From NCBI GenBank assembly GCA_000421045.1, contig ATWC01000004.1:1-64000 (forward strand): a stretch of 64,000 bases of DNA. Direction: 5' to 3'. Each line of letters starts with the position of its first letter. Positions within the stretch are counted from its first letter, which is position 1. This DNA is from Lachnospiraceae bacterium NK4A179. GTDB lineage: Bacteria; Bacillota; Clostridia; Lachnospirales; Lachnospiraceae. The translations under genes were made by a program, and so were the position numbers. Below the pieces are notes generated by a model. It searched no databases. It had not been told where the DNA came from and saw nothing but the letters and a program-made list of their open reading frames with translations. Of the stretch, positions 26,771-35,170 are shown piece after piece.

Positions 26771-27747
26771 TGCAGGAAAACAATACGGTACTTATAATCG
26801 GCGGTTCCAGTCTTTTCGGAAAATATCTCTCTCCCATGCTTTTAAATTCAGGGAAGAGAGTGATCGTCGCATCACCTGACGAAAGTGAATACGAATACAG
26901 CGATGCGCTTGAAGGATTCACGGGTTCACACGAGGGCATGGAGTGGGCTTATATGAATGTGCTCGAACCGCAAAGTATAAAGGACGTGCTTGAAGAGTTC
27001 AGACCGGGAGTCATTTTTGACTGCGCAGTGCAGAATTCGGTTGGCTATGCTTGGAAGGATCCGGCTGCAACGGTTGATATCAATGTGACAGGCGCTATAA
27101 ATCTTTTTGAAGCGGTAAGAAATATGGAGGATTATTCGCCACGTATCCTTATGGCAGGTTCCGGTGAGGAGTACGGAAGGATGGACTTCGATATGATGCC
27201 CATTTCCGAGGAGCTTCAGCCTGTTCCGAATAATATCTTTGCATCAAGCAAGGTTTGTCAGGATCTCCTTGCCAATATCTATTTCAGAGCTTATGGAATG
27301 GATATCATAATACTCAGGACTTTTAATGAGATAGGCCCGGGAATGAGTGTAAGATTCTCGGTTGCCGACTTCTGCAGGCAGTTTGCGGAATGCGCAAAGT
27401 CCGGACGTAAAGAATTTACGATCCATACCGGAAATGCCAATATCGAAAGGGATTATACTGATGTCAGGGATCTGGCGAGGGCATTTTTAGCTGTTTCGGA
27501 GAAGGGCAGGGCAGGTGAGATTTACAATGCAGGAGCAGGAAGGGCGGTTCCTATTTCGCATGTTATAGATATACTTTCGGATATCACGGGGATAAAAGCG
27601 GTGATCAGGTCAGAGCCCAGCCGTATGAGACCGGTAGATACTCCGAAGTTTGAGGCCGATATAGCAAAGATCGAACAAGACACCGGATGGAAGCCGGAAT
27701 ATGAACTTAAAGATACGATAAAGGATATGTACGCTCTTTATGCTTGA
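26770..27747 (+). CDS. Paralogous epimerase with degenerate active site
   Basis: The 325-residue protein is clearly related to the preceding gene product: KDPAATVDINVTGAINLFEA, AGSGEEYG, FNEIGPGMSVRFSVADFCRQ, RDYTDVRDLARAF, RPVDTPKFEADIAKIEQDTGW. Two hallmark positions differ. The cofactor loop is GGSSLFG, so the middle Gly of GxxGxxG is Ser, and the YxxxK motif is FASSK, so the catalytic Tyr is Phe157 while Lys161 stays. Its ATG shares a base with the previous TAA, which favours translational coupling and a shared complex. It may be a non-catalytic partner, or use another residue as the acid/base. The sequence is not otherwise decayed. Confidence 0.85.
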   Translation: MQENNTVLIIGGSSLFGKYLSPMLLNSGKRVIVASPDESEYEYSDALEGFTGSHEGMEWAYMNVLEPQSIKDVLEEFRPGVIFDCAVQNSVGYAWKDPAATVDINVTGAINLFEAVRNMEDYSPRILMAGSGEEYGRMDFDMMPISEELQPVPNNIFASSKVCQDLLANIYFRAYGMDIIILRTFNEIGPGMSVRFSVADFCRQFAECAKSGRKEFTIHTGNANIERDYTDVRDLARAFLAVSEKGRAGEIYNAGAGRAVPISHVIDILSDITGIKAVIRSEPSRMRPVDTPKFEADIAKIEQDTGWKPEYELKDTIKDMYALYA

Positions 27748-29233
27748 TAAAGATCACAGAAGAAAACTTTTGATCATGGATGCTGCAGTGTATTTTGCAG
27801 CATTGGCGATAGCGCTGTTCATACGCTACCGCTATATCGTTACAAAGGTGATGGATATCTTTGTGATCAATAATGGCGGATATGTACTGTTTGTTACGGC
27901 ATCGGTCGTATCCATAATGCTGACATATCTTTACTATGTCGCACATGACAATTACGGCCTTTCGGGTGACGTGATAACCAGGGCCGGAATGGTATTAAAG
28001 AACCATTTCTTTTTTCTTGCCATATCATCCATATTCCTGATGGCAAACCAGAAGATACTTGATGTGTCACGCTTTGTGATAATGATCATGTATCCCGTGA
28101 GCATAGTGCTTGATTTTGTACTGCGTGAGCTCTACAGATCGCATCTGAAACGCACAGGATTCTTCACAAGGAAAAAGAAGCCTTATATCCTTGTTTCCGA
28201 GAAACGCTTTAAGGATGAAGTATCACACAGGCTAAGCGAAGGGTCGGATGGTATAAGCAATATAGTTGCATTTGTAGATATAGATGATGACAAGGCAGTG
28301 ATCCCTAAAGCAGAAAGCGTGCCTGAGGATACAGCGGTACTTGTATATGCACCGGGCAGGGATGTGACGGATATTCGGAGTCTTTGTGCAGATGCCGGAT
28401 ATGGTGTATATGAATGTATCTTTACGGATGGAGTGGAAGTCCATACGGGAAATATTTCCGATGCGGGCCCGTATAAATGTGTCTGTACAGCGCTTCATTC
28501 AAAACATACGGCATCGGTGTTTGGAGTACCGTTCAGGGCATGCACACAGGATGATGCTGTCCTTCAGATAAGGAATAATGTAAAGGCGCTTTCAGGAAAG
28601 TATGTATGTTTCTCGAATGTGCATACAACAGTGATGGCTGCAGATGATGCAGGCTACAGGGAAGTGCTTTGCGGTGCGGACTATGTCTTCCCGGATGGGG
28701 CGCCCATCGCAGACAGGCTTAAAAAGGCCGGCTTTGGAAATGTGGAGCGTGTTGCGGGACCGGATTTTATGCGCAGGATGTTCTTACTCACTTCCGACGG
28801 CTCGGTATCGCATTATTTTTTCGGCTCGACGGAAGAAACTTTGAAGGCTCTTGAGGAGAAAATGAAAAAGGATTATCCGGGGCTTTCGGTTAAGGGATAT
28901 TTTTCACCGCCTTTTAAGGAACTGACAGAGGAAGAGGATGAAAAGATAATAAAAATGTTAAATGAGGCCGATGCCGATATCATCTGGGTAGGCTTGGGCG
29001 CACCCAAGCAGGAGAGATGGATGGCTGCCCACAAGGATAAAGTGAAGGGCGTGATGATGGGAGTGGGCGCCGGCTTTGACTTCCATGCAGGGACGGTTAA
29101 AAGAGCGCCTTCGTTTATGCAAAGAATTCATCTTGAATGGCTCTTCCGTCTGTTTCAGGACCCTAAACGGCTGTTCTCAAGATATTTCAAAACAAACATT
29201 AAGTTTGCACTGTATTCTTTTCTCGGAAAATGA
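27740..29233 (+). CDS. Membrane-domain / WecG-TagA-CpsF glycosyltransferase fusion
   Basis: The product has 497 residues and overlaps the previous gene by 8 bases. The first 130 residues hold four hydrophobic segments like the N-terminal domain of polyprenyl-phosphate sugar transferases (WbaP/EpsE type). A Rossmann-like linker covers about 135-250. The C-terminal half is a WecG/TagA/CpsF transferase: SNVHTTVMA, DYVFPDGAPIA (the Asp matching the TagA active residue), IIWVGLGAPKQERWM and VGAGFDFHAGTVKRAP. That family adds N-acetylmannosamine-type sugars to undecaprenyl-linked acceptors as the second step of wall teichoic acid or capsule synthesis. The membrane half of one family on the catalytic half of the other is unusual. 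It likely works at the inner face of the membrane. Confidence 0.88.
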   Translation: MLDKDHRRKLLIMDAAVYFAALAIALFIRYRYIVTKVMDIFVINNGGYVLFVTASVVSIMLTYLYYVAHDNYGLSGDVITRAGMVLKNHFFFLAISSIFLMANQKILDVSRFVIMIMYPVSIVLDFVLRELYRSHLKRTGFFTRKKKPYILVSEKRFKDEVSHRLSEGSDGISNIVAFVDIDDDKAVIPKAESVPEDTAVLVYAPGRDVTDIRSLCADAGYGVYECIFTDGVEVHTGNISDAGPYKCVCTALHSKHTASVFGVPFRACTQDDAVLQIRNNVKALSGKYVCFSNVHTTVMAADDAGYREVLCGADYVFPDGAPIADRLKKAGFGNVERVAGPDFMRRMFLLTSDGSVSHYFFGSTEETLKALEEKMKKDYPGLSVKGYFSPPFKELTEEEDEKIIKMLNEADADIIWVGLGAPKQERWMAAHKDKVKGVMMGVGAGFDFHAGTVKRAPSFMQRIHLEWLFRLFQDPKRLFSRYFKTNIKFALYSFLGK

Positions 29234-29236
29234 CAG

Positions 29237-29269
29237 CACCCGGACAGTATACCGTCCGGGTGATTTTCA
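29237..29269 (+). terminator. Intrinsic terminator of the sugar gene cluster
   Basis: CACCCGGAC (29237-29245) and GTCCGGGTG (29254-29262) form a perfect 9-pair stem with an 8-base loop, followed by ATTTTCAT. Confidence 0.9.
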
Positions 29270-29352
29270 TATTGCACTATCATATCTTTTATGTTAGTAT
29301 CCCCTTCAAAGCAGATTTTCTATATTTCGTTCCGGATCCGGAAAATTTTCAG

Positions 29353-29381
29353 TTGACAAAATCGAACACATGTTTTATATT
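29353..29381 (+). promoter_or_regulatory. recA promoter
   Basis: TTGACA (29353-29358), 17 bases, TATATT (29376-29381). The spacer holds the first LexA box, so repressor binding would block polymerase. Confidence 0.9.
29363..29376 (+). promoter_or_regulatory. LexA (DinR) operator 1 of recA
   Basis: CGAACACATGTTTT matches the Bacillus/Clostridium SOS box CGAACRNRYGTTYC at 13 of 14 positions. It lies between the -35 and -10 boxes. Confidence 0.85.
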
Positions 29382-29387
29382 AAAACA

Positions 29388-29401
29388 CGAACAGATGTTT
29401 C
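29388..29401 (+). promoter_or_regulatory. LexA (DinR) operator 2 of recA
   Basis: CGAACAGATGTTTC matches CGAACRNRYGTTYC at all positions. It covers the expected transcription start, 25 bases downstream of operator 1 (start to start), i.e. about two and a half helical turns. Confidence 0.9.
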
Positions 29402-29422
29402 ACATCGAAAAGGAGATTCTTT

Positions 29423-30532
29423 ATGGAAAAGGAAGAAAAGTTAAAAGCACTTGATGCGGCTCTTAAGCAGGTTGAGAGGACATACGGCAAGGGAGCTCTT
29501 ATGAAGCTCGGTGACCCTGCCAACAAGATGAATGTTGAGACTATCCCGACAGGTTCTCTTTCGCTTGATATCGCTCTTGGTATAGGTGGTATTCCCAAGG
29601 GCCGTGTTATCGAAATATATGGTCCTGAATCCTCAGGTAAGACTACGGTTACCCTCCATATGATAGCTGAGGTTCAGAAGCGCGGCGGAATCGCAGGATT
29701 TATTGATGCAGAGCATGCTCTTGATCCTGCTTACGCTGCTGCTATAGGTGTAGATGTTGATAATCTTTACATAAACCAGCCGGATTACGGAGAGCAGGGT
29801 CTTGAGATCGCAGAGACAATGGTTCGCAGCGGTGCTGTTGATATAGTTGTTATCGACTCGGTTGCAGCCCTTACACCCAAGGCTGAGCTTGACGGTGACA
29901 TGGGTGATGCTCATGTGGGCCTTCAGGCAAGACTTATGAGCCAGGCTCTCAGAAAACTGGCAGGTGCGATCAGTAAGTCGAACTGCTCGGTCGTATTCAT
30001 CAACCAGCTGCGTGAGAAGGTTGGCGTCTTCTATGGCAATCCCCAGGTGACCACAGGCGGTAATGCTCTCAAGTATTATGCTTCGGTCCGCATGGAGATC
30101 AGAAGGGTTGAACAGCTCAAGGCCGGCGGAGATATGGTAGGAAACCGTACCAGAGCCAAGATCGTAAAGAATAAGGTGGCTCCTCCATTTAAGGAGGCAG
30201 AGTTCGATATCATGTTCGGCGAGGGAATCTCTTACGAAGGTGACCTTCTGGACCTTGCTTCTGATATCGATATCATCCAGAAGAGTGGCGCATGGTATGC
30301 CTACAATGGTGAAAAGATCGGACAGGGCAGAGAGAATGCCAAGATATTCTTAAAGGATCATCCTGACATCTGTTCGGCAGTCGATAAGGCTGTCAGGGAA
30401 CACTACAATATAGGTGGCAGCCCTTCCGAGATAGATATCAAGGCAAACAAGAAGCCTATGAAGAAGGTGGCAAAGGCAGCAGAGGAAGCTCCTGCAGCTG
30501 AGGCACCCGAGAAGAAAGCATCAGAGGATTAA
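29423..30532 (+). CDS. recA: Recombinase RecA
   Basis: The product has 369 residues. The Walker A motif is GPESSGKTT, with [15 protein letters not shown], the L2-loop region [16 protein letters not shown] and [12 protein letters not shown] all in place. RecA polymerises on single-stranded DNA, drives strand exchange and triggers LexA self-cleavage. The C-terminal 30 residues are Ala/Glu/Lys-rich, longer than in some species. AAGGAGA precedes ATG 29423. Two LexA boxes control it. recX starts on the last base of the stop codon. Confidence 0.99.
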   Translation: MEKEEKLKALDAALKQVERTYGKGALMKLGDPANKMNVETIPTGSLSLDIALGIGGIPKGRVIEIYGPESSGKTTVTLHMIAEVQKRGGIAGFIDAEHALDPAYAAAIGVDVDNLYINQPDYGEQGLEIAETMVRSGAVDIVVIDSVAALTPKAELDGDMGDAHVGLQARLMSQALRKLAGAISKSNCSVVFINQLREKVGVFYGNPQVTTGGNALKYYASVRMEIRRVEQLKAGGDMVGNRTRAKIVKNKVAPPFKEAEFDIMFGEGISYEGDLLDLASDIDIIQKSGAWYAYNGEKIGQGRENAKIFLKDHPDICSAVDKAVREHYNIGGSPSEIDIKANKKPMKKVAKAAEEAPAAEAPEKKASED

Positions 30533-31173
30533 TGATAATAACTTCGCTTGAAAAAACAGGCAGAGGAAGATACAGCATTTTTCTTGACGGAGCTTCGGCT
30601 CCGTCATTTGCCTTATATGCGGCAGATCTTAAGGAACTTGACCTGAGAGAGGGTTCGGAGATCAGTCCTTCTGTTCTGGAAAGGATAGAAAAGGAGATAC
30701 TTGTAAAAAGGGGGCTCCTCAGGGCAGGTCATCTGATCGAACGCAGGGATTATACCGAAGCCCAGATCCGTGACAAGCTGCGTGCGGGTTTTTATCCTCA
30801 GGTTTCAATTGAACTGATAATCAAACGTTTAAGGGAACTTAAGTTTCTAAATGATGATTCCTATGCAGAGAGGTATACGGAGTGTTATATAGACAGAAAG
30901 AGCATAGGACGGATCAAACAGGACCTTTTCCGTAAAGGGATAAATAAGGATGTTATCGAAGCTGCAGTAGAGAAGGTCAAAGCAGAGCATTCGGCTGAAG
31001 GAGATGAATACTCTGAAGCAGGCAAGATCCGTGAACTTTTGAATAAAAGGGGCTATGATCCTTTGACTGCTGACAGGACCACCCGTGAGAAAAATATAGC
31101 TTTTTTATTAAGAAAAGGTTTTTCCTTCTCTGATATACGTAAGGTGATACGTGAGGCGGATGAGCTTACTTGA
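30532..31173 (+). CDS. recX: Regulatory protein RecX
   Basis: The product has 213 residues. It is built of three-helix RecX repeats, visible as DYTEAQIRDKLRAGFYP, KFLNDDSYAERYTECYID, SIGRIKQDLFRKGI and AFLLRKGFSFSDIRKVI. RecX limits RecA filament growth. The start overlaps the recA stop (TAATG), so the two are translationally coupled and both SOS-induced. The rny promoter -35 box overlaps its last codons. Confidence 0.93.
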   Translation: MIITSLEKTGRGRYSIFLDGASAPSFALYAADLKELDLREGSEISPSVLERIEKEILVKRGLLRAGHLIERRDYTEAQIRDKLRAGFYPQVSIELIIKRLRELKFLNDDSYAERYTECYIDRKSIGRIKQDLFRKGINKDVIEAAVEKVKAEHSAEGDEYSEAGKIRELLNKRGYDPLTADRTTREKNIAFLLRKGFSFSDIRKVIREADELT

Positions 31174-31199
31174 CATAATATCTTCTGAAAGTTTATAAT
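31170..31199 (+). promoter_or_regulatory. Promoter of rny
   Basis: TTGACA (31170-31175), 18 bases, TATAAT (31194-31199). The leader would be about 108 bases long, enough for RNA structure. Confidence 0.8.
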
Positions 31200-31295
31200 T
31201 AGCGTTAATTGTGGGATCGTATAACAATTCTTCTGCTTATGTGCTGAAGCCGGGGATGATGTACGTACGGATCCGTGCACAATGAAAACTAAATA

Positions 31296-31308
31296 AGGAG
31301 GTACTCCT
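31296..31308 (+). promoter_or_regulatory. Hairpin over the rny ribosome binding site
   Basis: AGGAG (31296-31300) is the core of the Shine-Dalgarno sequence and pairs with CTCCT (31304-31308) across a GTA loop. A second imperfect stem (TGTACG with CGTGCA, around 31260-31279) lies upstream. The structure could lower or regulate translation of RNase Y. Confidence 0.5.
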
Positions 31309-31313
31309 GTACA

Positions 31314-32870
31314 ATGGAGATCATTTTGACAGCGTTGATAACAGCGGCTGTCTGCCTCGTTATAGCTATACCCGTTTCGGCTAAGTTGGCTGTAGGAAAC
31401 TATAAGAAAAATACTGAAGCGCAGATGGGGAACGCTGAAACCAAGGCCAGACAGATAATTGACGATGCTATCAAAGAAGGGGAAGAAAAGAAGCGCGAAA
31501 GTTTGATCGAAGTCAAAGAGGAAACTCTCAGAGCTAAGAGTGAACTGGATGAGGAGATCAAAGAACGCAGGAATGAAATGACGCGTTCGGAGCGCAGGAT
31601 CCAGCAGAAGGAAGAGAACATCGACAAGAAGATTGAAACGCTGGAAAGAAGGGAACAGAGTCTTACTGCAAAAGAAGAAAATTTTGCAAAGAAGAAAGAA
31701 GAAGTTGAGAAGTTAGGTGCGAAACGTGTACAGGAACTCGAAAGGATCTCGGGTTTATCCAGAGATCAGGCAAAAGAGCTTATCCTGCAGACCGTTGAGG
31801 AAGAAATGAAGCATGAGGTTGCCCTTAAGATTAAGGAAGCCGAAAGCAATGCAAAGGAAGAAGCGGAAAAGAAGGCAAGAGAATGCATTGTCACAGCCAT
31901 CCAGAGATGTGCTGCAGACCATGTATCAGAAACTGCCATATCTGTTGTGCAGCTTCCCAATGACGAGATGAAAGGACGCATCATAGGACGAGAGGGAAGA
32001 AATATACGTACTCTTGAGACTATGACAGGCGTAGAACTCATTGTTGATGATACCCCGGAAGCAGTTGTGCTTTCCGGTTTCGATCCGGTAAGGAGAGAGG
32101 TTGCCCGTATAGCGATAGATCGTCTTATCACTGACGGCAGAATCCATCCCGCCCGTATTGAAGAAACGGTTGAAAAGGCAAGAAAGGAAGTGGATTCCGT
32201 AATGAAGGAGGAAGGCGAAGCAGCTGCCCTCGATTGCGGTGTTCACGGATTACATCCGGAACTTATCAAGCTTATCGGAAGACTCAAATATCGTACAAGT
32301 TTCGGACAGAATGCGCTCAAACATTCCATCGAGGTATCGCAGCTCGCCGGTCTTCTTGCATCGGAGCTCGGCCTTGATGCCCGCACAGCAAAACGTGCAG
32401 GTCTCCTTCATGATATCGGCAAGGCTGTCGATCATGATATGGAAGGCTCACATGTACAGCTGGGCGTAGAGATATGCAGAAAGTATAAGGAATCCCCGGT
32501 GGTGATCAATGCTGTTGAGGCACACCACGGAGATGCAGAGCCCAAGACACTTGTGGCCTGCCTCGTTCAGGCAGCGGACGCTATTTCCGCAGCAAGACCG
32601 GGAGCAAGACGCGAAACACTTGGTACTTATACAAACAGGCTTACACAGCTTGAAGAGATATCCAACTCCTTCAAGGGGGTTGAAAAGTCTTTTGCCATCC
32701 AGGCAGGACGAGAAGTCCGTGTCATGGTAGTTCCTGAACAGGTATCGGATGATGATATGGTGATCCTCGCGAGAGACATCTCAAAGAAGGTTGAAGATGA
32801 GATGCAGTATCCGGGAATGATCAAGGTAAACGTCATCAGGGAATCACGAGTTGTTGATTACGCAAAGTAA
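31314..32870 (+). CDS. rny: Ribonuclease Y
   Basis: The product has 518 residues, the normal length. It has an N-terminal membrane helix ([18 protein letters not shown]), a long charged coiled coil (about 30-200), a KH domain with [15 protein letters not shown] and an HD domain with [17 protein letters not shown] and [12 protein letters not shown], then VEAHHGD. RNase Y is the membrane-bound endonuclease that starts bulk mRNA decay in Firmicutes. The SD AAGGAGGT is 11 bases from ATG and folded into a small hairpin. Confidence 0.97.
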   Translation: MEIILTALITAAVCLVIAIPVSAKLAVGNYKKNTEAQMGNAETKARQIIDDAIKEGEEKKRESLIEVKEETLRAKSELDEEIKERRNEMTRSERRIQQKEENIDKKIETLERREQSLTAKEENFAKKKEEVEKLGAKRVQELERISGLSRDQAKELILQTVEEEMKHEVALKIKEAESNAKEEAEKKARECIVTAIQRCAADHVSETAISVVQLPNDEMKGRIIGREGRNIRTLETMTGVELIVDDTPEAVVLSGFDPVRREVARIAIDRLITDGRIHPARIEETVEKARKEVDSVMKEEGEAAALDCGVHGLHPELIKLIGRLKYRTSFGQNALKHSIEVSQLAGLLASELGLDARTAKRAGLLHDIGKAVDHDMEGSHVQLGVEICRKYKESPVVINAVEAHHGDAEPKTLVACLVQAADAISAARPGARRETLGTYTNRLTQLEEISNSFKGVEKSFAIQAGREVRVMVVPEQVSDDDMVILARDISKKVEDEMQYPGMIKVNVIRESRVVDYAK

Positions 32871-32884
32871 TACGATATTTAAAT

Positions 32885-32910
32885 CCCGCGGGGTAGCCCG
32901 CGGGTTCTTT
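32885..32910 (+). terminator. Intrinsic terminator of rny
   Basis: CCCGCGGG (32885-32892), GTAG loop part, CCCGCGGG (32897-32904), then TTCTTTT. Each arm is itself self-complementary, so they pair perfectly with each other. Confidence 0.9.
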
Positions 32911-32976
32911 TATATCGCAGGACCGGCGAAAGGCAGATTTTGATCTGAAGTGTTATGAGACCCCGGAGAAAATAAT

Positions 32977-32999
32977 AAAGGAAGCGGGAAGCTTCCTTT
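32977..32999. terminator. Bidirectional hairpin between rny and the tRNA genes
   Basis: AAAGGAAGC (32977-32985) and GCTTCCTTT (32991-32999) are a perfect 9-pair stem with a GGGAA loop. A/T-rich flanks on both sides would let it stop transcription in either direction. Confidence 0.6.
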
Positions 33000-33011
33000 A
33001 ATTAATATAAT

Positions 33012-33049
33012 AAAAAAGCGTGAAACATGATCTGAAATCTGTTTCACGC
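33012..33049 (-). terminator. Terminator of tRNA-Leu(AAG)
   Basis: Read on the minus strand, GCGTGAAAC (33049-33041) pairs perfectly with GTTTCACGC (33026-33018), followed by six Ts (33017-33012). Confidence 0.9.
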
Positions 33050-33055
33050 CTTCGA

Positions 33056-33138
33056 TGCGGGAAGAGGGACTTGAACCCTCACGCGGTAGCCGCACATGAT
33101 CCTTAGTCATGCCTGTCTGCCAATTCCAGCATTCCCGC
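33056..33138 (-). tRNA. tRNA-Leu, anticodon AAG
   Basis: The full cloverleaf can be drawn: acceptor GCGGGAA/TTCCCGC, D stem CTG/CAG with AATTGGCAGA, anticodon stem CATGA/TCATG with loop CTAAGGA (anticodon AAG), a long class II variable arm GCGG-CTA-CCGC, T stem GAGGG/CCCTC with TTCAAGT, discriminator A. CCA is not encoded. The long arm and discriminator A fit leucine. A34 would need deamination to inosine to read CUU, CUC and CUA; bacterial tRNA-Leu of CUN boxes normally carry GAG or UAG. Confidence 0.93.
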
Positions 33139-33150
33139 GCAACAGACATT

Positions 33151-33179
33151 ATATTAACAGAGTGTTTGAATCCTGTCAA
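33151..33179 (-). promoter_or_regulatory. Promoter of tRNA-Leu(AAG)
   Basis: On the minus strand TTGACA (33179-33174), 17 bases, TAATAT (33156-33151). Its -35 is the mirror image of the -35 of the divergent tRNA promoter. Confidence 0.8.
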
Positions 33180-33193
33180 GAAGAAATTTTAAC

Positions 33194-33222
33194 TTGACAG
33201 GAAAAATCTTAAAATGTACAAT
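33194..33222 (+). promoter_or_regulatory. Promoter of tRNA-Leu(CAG)
   Basis: TTGACA (33194-33199), 17 bases, TACAAT (33217-33222). The tRNA begins 12 bases downstream, so the precursor leader is only a few bases long. Confidence 0.9.
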
Positions 33223-33234
33223 TGACAATGCTTT

Positions 33235-33318
33235 GCAGGAATGGCGGAATTGGCAGACGCGCACGGTTCAGGTCCGTGTGAAAGCAATTTCATGAGGGTT
33301 CAAGTCCCTTTTCCTGCA
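33235..33318 (+). tRNA. tRNA-Leu, anticodon CAG
   Basis: Acceptor GCAGGAA/TTCCTGC, anticodon stem CACGG/CCGTG with loop TTCAGGT (anticodon CAG), variable arm GAAA-GCAA-TTTC, T stem GAGGG/CCCTT (one G-U pair), discriminator A, no encoded CCA. It reads CUG. Confidence 0.95.
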
Positions 33319-33332
33319 TCTTTTAGAGGATG

Positions 33333-33370
33333 GGCAGAAATGCGTTAAGACTTGCATTTCTGCCTTTTTT
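33333..33370 (+). terminator. Terminator of tRNA-Leu(CAG)
   Basis: GGCAGAAATGC (33333-33343) and GCATTTCTGCC (33354-33364) pair perfectly, followed by six Ts (33365-33370). Confidence 0.95.
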
Positions 33371-33402
33371 AATCTAAAATCGTTTTATTGAGGGCGGGAA
33401 GT

Positions 33403-33432
33403 TTGAATGTGCTTTAGCGGGCCGGGTAAAAT
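33403..33432 (+). promoter_or_regulatory. Probable promoter of the GGDEF-EAL gene
   Basis: TTGAAT (33403-33408), 18 bases, TAAAAT (33427-33432). The start codon is 24 bases after the -10, so the leader is short and just holds the ribosome binding site. Confidence 0.6.
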
Positions 33433-33456
33433 GTGTGCAAACTTGCCGGAGGTACC

Positions 33457-35154
33457 ATGGAAAAGGGTTATACGAATAAAAAAGCGGAATTTCTCACACT
33501 TGCTTTTTTGCTCTGTTTGCTTATAGTATTCAACAGTTTCATTGTATCAAGGTTCGGGCTGAGTGAAGAGCTCGGCGTCTATGTGGATATGCTTGGAGTA
33601 ATGACGGTACTCCAGATCCTCTTAGCGGTATTTCTTACCACTATTTCAAAAGGCGGATATTTCTATGCAGTCATACTGTTCTCGATCGAGACGGTTATAG
33701 TTGCGCTCAGACTGGCTGTAATGCACGAAATGATCCTTGCACCGATGTTAGCCATGATACTGCTTGGAATATGTGTGCTTTATGTTATCCATCGCCTGAT
33801 AATCACGCTTACAAGCAAGGAGGAACAGGTTGAGGAGATGTCTCACAAGGATATCCTCACTGATCTTCCCAACAGACGCGCCGTAAGGGAACATATGGAG
33901 AATCTTATCAATTCTCATGTGGAACATTATGCGGTTGCGATGATCGACATAGATAACTTTAAGAATATCAATGATACTGCCGGCCATGAGTGCGGAGATG
34001 AAGCGCTCGGTGAAATGGCTGAAAGATGGAAACAGGTGCTCAGACCCGAAGACTTCCTTGCCAGGCTTGGAGGTGACGAATTCGCCATAGTTATTTCCGA
34101 CTATGATTCTCTTGAGTCGCTTGATCGTACACTTGGACGTATGCTTTCGGCATTGAGTGAAAAGTTTGTTTTAAAGGGCAGGGAATATTACATAACAGCC
34201 AGCATGGGTGTTGCCTTTTTTCCGGGGGATTCTATCGATTCCAGCCAAAGCCTTAAGTATGCCGATATGGCGATGTATGTTGCCAAGAAGCAGGGCAGGA
34301 ACCAGCTGGTGTATTTTAACAGCATCATGAATGATGCCATCGAGAATAACGTAAAGCTTGAGACCATCATCAGAGGGGCGCTCGAAGCAAATACCTTTGT
34401 GCTTGTCTACCAGCCGCAGTTTAGGACAACAGATAAGAAGCTCCGCGGTTTTGAAACCCTTATCCGTATGTGGGACAATCTCGGCAAGCCTGTAAGTCCG
34501 GCTGATTTCATACCCATCGCTGAGCAGTCCTCGCTTATCAAGGATGTGGATAAATGGGTACTTAAGCATGCGATGTTCGATTTTCTTCCTCTGGTGGAGA
34601 AGAATCCGGACCTGATACTGTCAATAAACATATCGGCACTGCATCTCCTTGATGAGAATTTCATGAACGATCTTGATGAGATGCTTGCCATTACCAAGTT
34701 TCCGGCGAACTGTCTTGAGATAGAGCTTACAGAGACTGTGTTTGTTGAATCGGTTGAAAGAGCCAAAGAAGTGATCTTAAAGATAAAGGAGAGGGGTATA
34801 CAGATAGCCCTTGATGATTTTGGAACAGGCTATTCTTCCCTGAGATATCTTAAGGAGCTTCCGATAGATCTGCTGAAGATAGACAAATCATTTGTTGATT
34901 CCATCAAGGATAAGGCAGATGAATCCTTTGTTGCAGCGATCATTTCACTCAGCCAGATCATGAATTTTGCTGTTATATCTGAGGGCGTTGAGGAAGAATA
35001 CCAGAGAGCGCTGCTTGAGGAACTTGGCTGTGATTATATACAGGGCTTCCTGTGGGGCAGGCCGCTGATCCTCGATGATGCCAAGAAACTGATATTAGGA
35101 CTTCCGGTAAAACCGGAGGAAAAGAAGGAGATACTTCCGCCTAAGCGGAATTAG
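33457..35154 (+). CDS. Membrane GGDEF-EAL protein (c-di-GMP synthesis and/or breakdown)
   Basis: The product has 565 residues from ATG 33457, which has GGAGGT four bases upstream; an upstream in-frame GTG lacks one. Four hydrophobic segments fill residues 8-125. The GGDEF domain (about 135-295) keeps RLGGDEFAIVI and an I-site RPED five residues before it. The EAL domain (about 310-550) has ETL in place of EAL (GFETLIRMW), with NISALHLL, LEIELTETVF, LDDFGTGYSS, LLKIDKSFV, ISEGVEEE and DYIQGFLWGRPL. Both halves look catalytically competent, so which activity dominates cannot be told. The C-terminus is Pro/Lys-rich. MoxR follows after 16 bases. Confidence 0.92.
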   Translation: MEKGYTNKKAEFLTLAFLLCLLIVFNSFIVSRFGLSEELGVYVDMLGVMTVLQILLAVFLTTISKGGYFYAVILFSIETVIVALRLAVMHEMILAPMLAMILLGICVLYVIHRLIITLTSKEEQVEEMSHKDILTDLPNRRAVREHMENLINSHVEHYAVAMIDIDNFKNINDTAGHECGDEALGEMAERWKQVLRPEDFLARLGGDEFAIVISDYDSLESLDRTLGRMLSALSEKFVLKGREYYITASMGVAFFPGDSIDSSQSLKYADMAMYVAKKQGRNQLVYFNSIMNDAIENNVKLETIIRGALEANTFVLVYQPQFRTTDKKLRGFETLIRMWDNLGKPVSPADFIPIAEQSSLIKDVDKWVLKHAMFDFLPLVEKNPDLILSINISALHLLDENFMNDLDEMLAITKFPANCLEIELTETVFVESVERAKEVILKIKERGIQIALDDFGTGYSSLRYLKELPIDLLKIDKSFVDSIKDKADESFVAAIISLSQIMNFAVISEGVEEEYQRALLEELGCDYIQGFLWGRPLILDDAKKLILGLPVKPEEKKEILPPKRN

Positions 35155-35170
35155 AATTTGGAGGATAATT

